28,346 nt of DNA from a virus. The stretch covers positions 1 to 28,346 of IMG/VR virus record IMGVR_UViG_3300046007_010222. One strand, written 5' to 3'. Below are positions 22,648-28,346 of this stretch, one piece after another; within the stretch, counting starts at the first letter, position 1, and each line of letters opens with the position of its first letter. Position numbers and translations under genes: made by a program. A model generated the notes under the pieces. The model ran no database searches, had not been told where the DNA came from, and was given only the letters and a program-made list of their open reading frames with translations.

Positions 22648-23484
22648 TTACTCGCGGCTGATCGTCACGCACTCCTTGTGAAGTGAGGCGCGCAGGCCGA
22701 CGGCGGCGAGCGCACGACCGGCCGTGCTGGACTTCGGCGACCACGCTGCGGCGTACTTCGTGACCGACCCGGCGAAGCCGGCGGTGGCGAGTTCAGCGAA
22801 GGTGACGTCGCGTTCGGGTACGTCGGCCGTGAGCAGGGCCGCTTGCGCGGTGGCCCACGTTGCCCACTTCCCGTCCGCCTTCACGGCGGGCTGGTTCGCC
22901 TTCTCCCCCTTGCCGCCCGCCACCACGCCGAGCGCGATCTCGCCGGCCCGCACCCGCAAGGCGCGCAGGACGCTCGCCCGGCACGCGCCGCGCGTTTCGG
23001 CTTCGTGGGCGGCCCGGACTTCGTCGAGGGTGGTCAGGACGGGCTCGGCGGCGACCACGGGGGCCGGGAGCATGGCGGCGATGTTCGCCTCGGCCTTCGC
23101 GAAGTCGACCGGGTCGAGTTCGACCACGACCGGATCGGCGTCGACGACCTCGACGATCTCCGGCTCGACGACCGCGACGTTCCCCGCGGTCAACTGAATC
23201 TCGCGCATGTCGCCGCCGAGGACGAGCACCTCGTCGAAGCTGCTGCGGAGCGTCTCGATGGCGCGCACGCCGCCGAACGCGGTGTCGTGGTCGACCGCCC
23301 ACGCGCCCTCGCCGCCGACTTCGAGGGCGGCGTACTTCGTGCCGTACAGGGCGATGCGGGCGGGGTGCCCGCCGACCGTGCCCTCCTGCGCTACCACCGC
23401 GTCGTACATGGCGCGGGCCGTCTTGTCCGACGGGTTGCGGGCGATCTTCGCGGCGGGGGCTTCGGTGTTCTTCTTGCTGGGCAT
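22648..23484 (-). CDS. hypothetical protein, operator-linked (278 aa)
   Basis: A basic N-terminus (MPSKKNTEAPAAKIARNPSDKTAR) leads into a small alpha/beta region with the stretch AWAVDHDTAFGGVRAIETL. A Val/Glu/Pro-rich low-complexity linker (about 105-150) is followed by an Ala-rich helical C-terminal domain. No family is recognised. The ATG at 23484-23482 is preferred over upstream in-frame starts because GGAG lies six bases before it, and the conserved leader ends at this point as in the 13684 gene. It is expressed leftward against the main direction under the shared palindromic operator, and ends at the 22610-22633 hairpin. Confidence 0.65.
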   Translation of the reverse strand: MPSKKNTEAPAAKIARNPSDKTARAMYDAVVAQEGTVGGHPARIALYGTKYAALEVGGEGAWAVDHDTAFGGVRAIETLRSSFDEVLVLGGDMREIQLTAGNVAVVEPEIVEVVDADPVVVELDPVDFAKAEANIAAMLPAPVVAAEPVLTTLDEVRAAHEAETRGACRASVLRALRVRAGEIALGVVAGGKGEKANQPAVKADGKWATWATAQAALLTADVPERDVTFAELATAGFAGSVTKYAAAWSPKSSTAGRALAAVGLRASLHKECVTISRE

Positions 23485-23494
23485 CTTGTTCTCC

Positions 23495-23560
23495 GTGGGT
23501 TGTTGAGCGCGGGTTCCTTCCCGCCCCAATCATGTAACCGCCTATCGGATAGCGTAAAGG
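23495..23560 (-). promoter_or_regulatory. operator/promoter and hairpin leader, copy 3
   Basis: On the minus strand: a near-perfect palindrome TATCCG-ATAGG-CGGTTA (23551-23535), then ATGATT, then a leader hairpin within a 20-base block (23508-23527) identical to 13704-13723. The rest of the divergent gap to 23651 holds an A-rich run (23580-23586), a GC-rich inverted repeat and a CTCGTTACC motif copy. Confidence 0.6.
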
Positions 23561-23623
23561 AAGCGGAGCGCAGATAGTCGAAAAAAGTTCGCGGCTCGCT
23601 CCAGCCGGCGGCGCCGCGGCTCG

Positions 23624-23632
23624 CTCGTTACC
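23624..23632 (+). promoter_or_regulatory. CTCGTTACC start-associated motif, one mismatch
   Basis: CTCGTTACC in non-coding DNA, 18 bases before the ATG at 23651 and just before a strong GGAGGTGAT ribosome site. It is one base from the consensus. Confidence 0.35.
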
Positions 23633-23650
23633 GTGGGCGGGAGGTGATCG

Positions 23651-24274
23651 ATGGACGAAACGAGCGGTGCCGAGAAGGCGGTGCGAGCGGTGCTCGGCTA
23701 CCCGGCGAGCGGTGAGATCAAGACGACGGCGGGCTTCCCCGACGCGATGCCGGCCGACCGGCAGCGCCGCTGCGTTCGGGTCGCGCACGTCGTCGTACCG
23801 GACGAGAGCGAGGAGTCTGACGACACCCGCACCTTCCACGTCCTCGTCGGCCGCGCGTGGATGCACATGCTCGCCCGGACCGGCCGACCGGTCGGCGGGC
23901 CGTCGAGCTTGATCCGATGCGTCTGCGTCGAGGCCGTGCTCCGCGACTACGTCGCCCGCGAACTGGCCGAGGGGCTCGGCACCGAGGGGCGGGAACGGTT
24001 CGGCGAGCGAGATGCCGACTGCGTCGCGCTTCACCGGCGGCTGGAGATCGACCCGCTGACCCTGCTGACCCGCTTCGAGCGCCCGCTGTACGCCGACGCC
24101 CGGATTCACCTCCCGCTCGGCGCCGTCGTCGAGGCGTCCGGGCTCCGGGTCGACTTCGGCGACGAGACGGTGCCCGAGCGGCTCGTCGCCCACGCCGAAG
24201 GGTGCTCGATGCCGTACCCTGCGAAGCTCGTGGCGACGAAGGCGTCTGAGGAGGTCGTCGGCGATGTCTCGTGA
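23651..24274 (+). CDS. hypothetical protein (207 aa)
   Basis: It has the strongest Shine-Dalgarno in the window (GGAGGTGAT, ending just before the ATG). The product is a mixed alpha/beta acidic protein with several Cys residues (CVCVE, DADCVALH, EGCSMP) that do not form a clear zinc motif. No family is recognised. It opens a rightward run of overlapping genes and overlaps the ASCH gene by 11 bases. Confidence 0.6.
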   Translation: MDETSGAEKAVRAVLGYPASGEIKTTAGFPDAMPADRQRRCVRVAHVVVPDESEESDDTRTFHVLVGRAWMHMLARTGRPVGGPSSLIRCVCVEAVLRDYVARELAEGLGTEGRERFGERDADCVALHRRLEIDPLTLLTRFERPLYADARIHLPLGAVVEASGLRVDFGDETVPERLVAHAEGCSMPYPAKLVATKASEEVVGDVS

Positions 24275-24809
24275 ACTCTACGCGCTGACCGTCCTGCAGC
24301 CGTTCGCGACGGGCATCGCGTCGTGGGGGAAGGACGTCGAGAACCGGACGTGGCTTCCGGGGCGCCGGCTTCCCGTCGGCGCGTGGCTCGCGATCCACGC
24401 CGGAAAGCAGAACTACCCCGACGCGGACTCGCCGGAGTTCCGCGACTGGCTCGCCGTGACCGCCGGGCCGTTCCTCCCGGCCGACCTGACCGACGTGCGC
24501 GTGGAGCGACACGTCGGCAACAGGGAGTCGCGGTGGCGCACCGTCCGCGCCGGCTACCTCGCCGCCCTGCCCCGCAGCGCGGTCGTCGCCGTCGTCCGGG
24601 TCGCCGCGTTATCGGACCCTGCCGCCAAGGCGAGCCCGTGGGCCGTTCCCGGCCACGAGCAGTGGCGGTTCGATCGTGTCCACGCCCTCGCCGTCCCGGT
24701 GCCGTGCAAGGGCGCGCAGGGCCTGTGGCGCGTTCCCGACGACGTCGTTGCCGCGGTCAGGGCCGGTCCCGCCGGCGCGACGCTTGCCGTCTACCCGGTG
24801 TGCCCGTGA
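24264..24809 (+). CDS. ASCH-domain protein (181 aa)
   Basis: The N-terminus ALTVLQPFATGIASWGKDVENRTW matches, in shorter pieces, the ASCH signature (P-x-A-x-x-I...GxKxxEnRxW), followed by LPVGAWLAIHAGK, where the usual basic pocket residue sits. Later strands (VVAVVRVAAL, WRFDRVHALAVPVPCKG, GLWRVP) fit the barrel. ASCH/PUA-like domains bind RNA or modified bases, and some members act on modified nucleosides. In a phage that probably carries deazaguanine DNA, it could recognise or protect the modification, but this is only inference. GAGGAGG lies nine bases before the ATG; the stop overlaps the next gene (GTGA). Confidence 0.75.
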   Translation: MSRELYALTVLQPFATGIASWGKDVENRTWLPGRRLPVGAWLAIHAGKQNYPDADSPEFRDWLAVTAGPFLPADLTDVRVERHVGNRESRWRTVRAGYLAALPRSAVVAVVRVAALSDPAAKASPWAVPGHEQWRFDRVHALAVPVPCKGAQGLWRVPDDVVAAVRAGPAGATLAVYPVCP

Positions 24810-25171
24810 AGCCGCTCCCGAGGCTATCCGAGCGGCCCGACATGCCCGCCGTGTGGGTGAGCGGTCACGCCCGCGAGCGGGTGGCCGAGCACCACGACGT
24901 TCGGTCCGCGTGGGCCGTCTGCGAGTTGATCGACGAGGCGACCGAGATCGAATCCGACCTCGCGTGTACGATCTTGCAGCGCCGCCAGCCGCGAGGGCCG
25001 GGGCGCGACCGTTACCTCCTCGCCGCCGACCGCCGCGGTATGTTCGTGGTCGCGCCGAGTTGGGTCGAGGGGTCCGCGTTCGTCTACACCCTCGTCACCT
25101 ACCTGCGATTCAGCGAGGGCCAGACCGCGGCGCTCGCCAACCTGTTCCCGACGGAGAAGAAGGACCGATGA
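24806..25171 (+). CDS. hypothetical protein (121 aa)
   Basis: The GTG start overlaps the ASCH stop. The product has an N-terminal helix (HARERVAEHHDV), a second helix (VCELIDEA), then three strands (DRYLLAADRRGMFVVAPSW, FVYTLVTYLRF). The helix-helix-sheet order is reminiscent of RelE- or BrnT-like small folds, but no catalytic residues or antitoxin partner are evident, so no toxin call is made. It overlaps the following gene by ATGA. Confidence 0.55.
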   Translation: MKPLPRLSERPDMPAVWVSGHARERVAEHHDVRSAWAVCELIDEATEIESDLACTILQRRQPRGPGRDRYLLAADRRGMFVVAPSWVEGSAFVYTLVTYLRFSEGQTAALANLFPTEKKDR

Positions 25172-26373
25172 TGCTGCTATGCGAAGTCACGAAGCACGAG
25201 GCCACCGGCAAGCCGTGTCCGGGCGAGGGGACCGCCACGGTGTCCATGCTCTACCGCTCCGGCGTGAGCGAGCAGAAGCGCGTCTGCCCGCACCACGCGG
25301 TCCAGATCGCAGAGTCGAACGCGCTGGTCGCCGCCGAGCGGCGGGAGCGGTTCGGCGAGCGAGCGGCCGAGTCGGACGACCGGGCGAGCCTGCTCGTTGC
25401 CGAGCGACCGGCCAAGCCGAAGGCGCCACGGCCGTTCGAGCACGACGGCCGCAAGCCCTACCGGTCGTGCCGATGGGGCGACTGCATGAAGCTCGGCCGG
25501 GTGCCGCTGTGCAACCAGCACACGGCGCGGGCCAAGACCATGAGGGAGGACGGCGACATTCCGGCCGACTTCGATGCGGCGACGGCGCCGCACGAGGCGT
25601 TCGAGACGCTGTGGGCCGCCCGGCAGAGGCGGATCGCCGAGCGAACGAACAAGACGCCGACCGTCGCCGACCTCGCCGCCGGCGCCGAGGGGCCGCCTGC
25701 CGTCGCCGACCTATCCCCCGAGGGGCCGCCTGCCGTCGAGGCGCAGGCCGCGCCGTGCCTCCCGACCGCGGGGGAGCCGGGCGAGCCGCCGACGCCGCCG
25801 ACCGAGATCGAAGCCGTCCGGGCATGGGCCGAGCGGGCAGAGGCGACCATCGGCAAGATGGAGATCGAACGGGACGCGGCGCACCTCGTCCTCGACGCGG
25901 CGCAGGTTCCGTCGGGGCTCGCGCTCGAACATCGGATCGCGCGGCTCGCCGACAAGCTGCGCGTCGAGCGCAACCGCGGCGACGACCTGTCGAAGTCCGC
26001 CCTGATCTTCTCGGCCGAACGCAACGAGGCCGTCGCCACGTTGGCCGCCGTCCGCGCCGACGCGGCAGAGCACGCCGCCCTGCTCGCCTTCATGCACGAC
26101 GGGAACGACGTCGCCGGCCTATCGGTCCCGACGCACCAAGCCCTCGACGCCTATGACGACCGTCGTGGGATCGGAAGCAAGCCGAACGCCGACCTCGCCG
26201 CCGAGTCGAGCCGAGAGCGGTGGATGCTGTCGGTCCTGAAGTACGTCGCGGGGCAGATGCTCGACGACCTCGAAGGCGCCGTCGAGGACGGGCGGTCGCC
26301 GTCCGCCGTCACCGTCCGAGCCCTGCGCGCGATCGTCGAGGGCCGGACGCCCGAGCCTGAAGGCGGCCGGTGA
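25168..26373 (+). CDS. hypothetical protein with Cys-rich N-terminus and coiled coil (401 aa)
   Basis: The N-terminal half has two Cys/His clusters: C5...C17...CPHH (about 40-43) and CRWGDC...CNQH (about 102-119), likely zinc-binding. A Pro-rich linker (about 170-210) includes a duplicated EGPPAV unit. The C-terminal half is helical and coiled-coil-like (ERAEATIGKMEIERDAAH and on). No family is recognised. Tandem ATGs at 25168 and 25171 both follow GAAGGA; the second has better spacing (six bases) but the first gives the overlap with the upstream stop. Confidence 0.6.
   Translation: MMLLCEVTKHEATGKPCPGEGTATVSMLYRSGVSEQKRVCPHHAVQIAESNALVAAERRERFGERAAESDDRASLLVAERPAKPKAPRPFEHDGRKPYRSCRWGDCMKLGRVPLCNQHTARAKTMREDGDIPADFDAATAPHEAFETLWAARQRRIAERTNKTPTVADLAAGAEGPPAVADLSPEGPPAVEAQAAPCLPTAGEPGEPPTPPTEIEAVRAWAERAEATIGKMEIERDAAHLVLDAAQVPSGLALEHRIARLADKLRVERNRGDDLSKSALIFSAERNEAVATLAAVRADAAEHAALLAFMHDGNDVAGLSVPTHQALDAYDDRRGIGSKPNADLAAESSRERWMLSVLKYVAGQMLDDLEGAVEDGRSPSAVTVRALRAIVEGRTPEPEGGR
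25685..25738. repeat. in-frame direct repeat, 21-bp identical units 33 bp apart
   Basis: CCGAGGGGCCGCCTGCCGTC plus a following G occurs at 25685-25705 and 25718-25738. The 33-base period keeps the frame and duplicates EGPPAV in the Pro-rich linker of the 25168 gene. Confidence 0.85.
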
Positions 26374-26395
26374 GCCGCGCCGCCGGCCCGGACCG

Positions 26396-26776
26396 ATGAT
26401 CGGGGCCGTCGACACGAAGGCCGCTCGCGGGTGGGTCGTCGTGGTCGACGGCGTGCGCTGTCGCGTGCTCGGGACCGTGGGCGCCGACCGCTGGCGACTG
26501 CTGCGGCCGGACCGCTCCACCTTCCTCCTCGCCGCCGGCTCGCCGCCCATCGCGGCCGTCGAAGCGACGCTCGCCCGGCTCGGGCGGCTACCCGAGAACA
26601 GGCCGTCGGCGCGATTGGAGGCACGCGTTCCGGCGTTCGCCGCCGCCGATACTGCCGGCGTTCAAGCCGTCGAACCCGAGCGGCGAGCCGTGCCCGCTAC
26701 CGCCTCCGAGGCTACCCCGCGGTCGTCGACGGCCGAGGCCACGTCGCGGACATGCGCCAGCGACGAGAAAACGTAG
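26396..26776 (+). CDS. hypothetical protein (126 aa)
   Basis: The N-terminal ~70 residues form a short beta-rich segment (WVVVVDGVRCRVLGTVGADRWRLLRP) that may be a small barrel. The C-terminus is Ala/Thr/Ser/Glu-rich and probably disordered. No family is recognised. The ATG at 26396 has no strong ribosome site and lies 22 bases after the previous stop. The call rests on codon pattern and tight packing. Confidence 0.45.
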   Translation: MIGAVDTKAARGWVVVVDGVRCRVLGTVGADRWRLLRPDRSTFLLAAGSPPIAAVEATLARLGRLPENRPSARLEARVPAFAAADTAGVQAVEPERRAVPATASEATPRSSTAEATSRTCASDEKT

Positions 26777-26783
26777 GCTGCGG

Positions 26784-26800
26784 GCGCGCTCTCGGCGCGC
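26784..26800 (+). promoter_or_regulatory. GCGCGC hairpin before the 26813 gene
   Basis: GCGCGC-TCTCG-GCGCGC forms a 6-bp perfect stem one base before the AAAGGA ribosome site at 26802-26807. It could affect translation start or mark a processing site. No T-run follows, so it is not a standard terminator. Confidence 0.35.
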
Positions 26801-26812
26801 TAAAGGATGACC

Positions 26813-28168
26813 GTGGCCGACAAGAACACGAAGGCGCAGACGGCGACCGACAAGCGGACGGCCAAGAGGTTGTCGGGCGCCGCCCTCGCGTCTGCGATCC
26901 GGGTTCGGGCTCGGGTCGAGTTGCCGCGGGTGAGGGGCGAGACAGCCCCGGAGCACCGGGCGTTCCTGATGTGGGCGATGGCGGGCGGGACGTCGTACCC
27001 GAACCAGATGGCGTTGCTCGCGGCCTGCGCCGCCGCGACGTCCACCTCGAAGTACCTGATGCGGCTCGCCCACAAGAACCGCAAGTTCGCGGCTCGGATC
27101 GAAGGGTTCGCCCGGCCGGACGAGGTCGCATACGTGACGTACCGGCGGCTGTACCTGCTCGAAATGAGCGGGCGCGAGATTCTCGGGATCGCCGCCGTCC
27201 TCGACCCGCCGGCCGACTCCATCCCGGAACTCTGGCTTTGCTCGGCCGCCCGGCTCGCGGAGGACATCGAGGCGCGGCAGAACGAGCGCCGGTCGAGCCG
27301 GCACGACCATTTCGCGGCCGCGATCGCCGATGCCGAGCCCGTAAGCGTGCAGAACGGGATGAAGGCCGGCACGCCGAGAGGGGGGCGGACGGTCGACCTC
27401 GAAGCGGTCAAGCCGGCACCGTCGGACGGGTCGGTCGTGGCGAAGCTGATCGGCGACGACGTGGGCTCGGCGATCGCGGACGCCGTCGGGCGCAAGCCGC
27501 GGACAAGGGGCGCGGCCCTCGAAGCGCGGGCGAAGGCGGCCGAGGCCGTGGCGCGGACCGCGGATCGGATCGCCGACCGGGAGCGCAAGGGCGGCGAGAA
27601 GGTCGTGCTGACGGCGCAGGACGCCCGGAACGTGCTGCGCTCGATCATGGGCTCGCCCATCGACGAGCGGTCGCTGCGGGAGGTCGACCGCGAACTGCTG
27701 GCCGCCGCACGGGCCGCGAGCCCGGACGCCGAGGTTCGGCTCCTGTCGCTGCTCGCGACCCAGCGGGCCGAGGCCGAGGCCGCCGCCGCGGACCCGACCG
27801 ACCGGCTCGTGAAGCTGGTCGACGCGGCGTTCGGGTACTTCGCCCGCGAACTCGGGGCGGGCAAGGTCAAGGTCACGATGTCCTCGCTGCCGATGCTGAT
27901 CAAGGCGCGGGCGCTCCTGACCGGGGGCGCGACGTCCCGCACGGAGCACACCGGCCTGCTCGACGCCCGCGGGGCCGGGTGGCGCGACTCGGCGCGGGTC
28001 GCCGACGCTCGCCAGTCCACCGACAAGGGCGCGCTCGTCCGGGCCATGCGCGACGACGTCGCGGAGTTGGCCGTGATCCTCGACGCGCTCGGCGAGGTCG
28101 GGGATGAAGGCGACGCCGTTACGATCGGCGTCGAGTCGTCGCCCGTTACCGAAGCGGTGGGAGAATAG
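26813..28168 (+). CDS. hypothetical protein, possibly terminase small-subunit-like (451 aa)
   Basis: GTG 26813 is preferred to ATG 26807, because AAAGGA (26802-26807) would touch the ATG but sits five bases before the GTG. The N-terminal ~120 residues look like a helical, HTH-containing domain (GTSYPNQMALLAACAAATST, then RLAHKNRKFAARIE). The middle is Ala/Arg-rich. The C-terminal part has GAGKVKVTMSSLPMLIKARALL, which resembles the tail of some terminase small subunits and phage DNA-binding proteins. That is weak inference; no large terminase is visible in the window. A seven-G run and two very short frames follow. Confidence 0.5.
   Translation: MADKNTKAQTATDKRTAKRLSGAALASAIRVRARVELPRVRGETAPEHRAFLMWAMAGGTSYPNQMALLAACAAATSTSKYLMRLAHKNRKFAARIEGFARPDEVAYVTYRRLYLLEMSGREILGIAAVLDPPADSIPELWLCSAARLAEDIEARQNERRSSRHDHFAAAIADAEPVSVQNGMKAGTPRGGRTVDLEAVKPAPSDGSVVAKLIGDDVGSAIADAVGRKPRTRGAALEARAKAAEAVARTADRIADRERKGGEKVVLTAQDARNVLRSIMGSPIDERSLREVDRELLAAARAASPDAEVRLLSLLATQRAEAEAAAADPTDRLVKLVDAAFGYFARELGAGKVKVTMSSLPMLIKARALLTGGATSRTEHTGLLDARGAGWRDSARVADARQSTDKGALVRAMRDDVAELAVILDALGEVGDEGDAVTIGVESSPVTEAVGE
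28142..28150 (+). promoter_or_regulatory. CCCGTTACC start-associated motif
   Basis: An exact CCCGTTACC in the 3' end of the 26813 gene, 21 bases before the ATG at 28172. A partial copy (CCGTTACG) lies at 28116-28123. Confidence 0.35.
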
Positions 28169-28171
28169 GCG

Positions 28172-28219
28172 ATGGCGATCTACGATGCGCTCGTGGACTG
28201 CGGGGGGGTGGCGTCGTGA
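28172..28219 (+). CDS. very short ORF (15 aa), possible leader peptide
   Basis: ATG to TGA encoding MAIYDALVDCGGVAS, preceded by a CCCGTTACC motif and GGGAG. It overlaps the next frame by GTGA (28216-28219), like real gene pairs in this window. It could be a leader peptide, or the two frames could be one gene split by slippage in the seven-G run (28202-28208). Low confidence. Confidence 0.3.
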   Translation: MAIYDALVDCGGVAS

Positions 28220-28346
28220 GCGGCGACGTGCGGTGGCTGCGCTGCCCTGAGTCGCTGGGGGTGGCGCTGTGGCGCACCCTGCGCGATTTGCTCGGCCAGC
28301 CGGATTCGGGCGTAGGCGTTGGAGCCTCGTATACCAGCGATGACCA
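28216..28346 (+). CDS. partial gene cut by the right window edge
   Basis: The GTG start overlaps the previous stop, and the frame is open to the end (43 codons visible, beginning VSGDVRWLRCPESLGVALW). Too little is present to recognise a family. Codon use is typical of the neighbouring genes. Confidence 0.45.
   Translation, partial: MSGDVRWLRCPESLGVALWRTLRDLLGQPDSGVGVGASYTSDD

Noticed and set aside
25009-25016. CCGTTACC inside the 24806 gene as a regulatory site
   Set aside because: It is in the middle of a coding frame (Asp-Arg-Tyr-Leu codons), about 150 bases from the next start, so it was counted in the tally but not annotated.
24806-25171. RelE- or BrnT-like toxin
   Set aside because: The helix-helix-sheet outline is suggestive, but catalytic residues and an antitoxin partner are absent.
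26588-27949. 453-aa and 415-aa minus-strand frames opposite the 26813 gene
   Set aside because: Compositionally biased frame shadows. The + frame has a good ribosome site and the usual packing.
1-28346. tRNA or rRNA genes, insertion sequences, integrase with attachment site
   Set aside because: None could be recognised by reading both strands. A covariance-model tRNA search was not possible here.

Overview
The window is 28.3 kb of very GC-rich, tightly packed DNA, and almost certainly part of a tailed dsDNA phage or prophage. The gene content supports this: primase-helicase, Sak4-type recombinase, SSB, Cas4-like nuclease, two DNA methyltransferases, phage-type deazaguanine genes, and many small unknown genes joined by GTGA, ATGA or TGATG overlaps. 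The high GC and frequent GTG/TTG starts suggest a high-GC host, plausibly an actinobacterium; this is inference. No tRNA, rRNA, CRISPR, IS element or recognisable structural gene was seen.

Layout. 1-176 is a control region with a palindromic operator-like site and a leader hairpin, followed by two tiny genes (177-562). 559-2103 (minus) encodes a CHC2-type zinc finger joined to an archaeo-eukaryotic-primase-like domain. 2298-12115 is the rightward replication, recombination and modification block: unknown protein, SF2 helicase, MT-A70 methyltransferase, Cas4/AddB-like Fe-S nuclease, Sak4-like ATPase, SSB, unknown protein with a duplicated motif, second methyltransferase, and a T7 gp4-like primase-helicase. 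12170-13405 holds two unknown genes. 13418-13684 is a small minus-strand gene. 13826-17660 holds a DinG/XPD-like Fe-S helicase, a WecB-like UDP-GlcNAc 2-epimerase and a single-pass membrane protein.

17684-22601 is a deazaguanine DNA-modification operon: queE, folE, a ParB-like gene, dpdA-1, dpdA-2, queD, queC. FolE, QueD, QueE and QueC together make preQ0 from GTP. The DpdA proteins (TGT-fold transglycosylases) would exchange guanine in DNA for the deazaguanine. No QueF-like or amidotransferase-fused QueC is present, so preQ0 itself is the predicted DNA base. The second dpdA is broken by an exact 26-bp tandem duplication and also carries a run of nine G.

22648-23484 (minus) is an unknown gene with a leader nearly identical to that of the 13418-13684 gene. 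23651-26776 is a run of rightward genes including an ASCH-domain protein. 26813-28168 is a larger unknown protein, followed by a very short ORF and a gene cut by the window edge.

Two regulatory signals span the window. One is a TAACCG-N5-CGGTTA palindrome followed by a conserved hairpin leader, present three times. The other is CCCGTTACC, which recurs on the + strand, most often about 17-27 nt before a start codon. Both look phage-specific and neither can be assigned to a known system from sequence alone.
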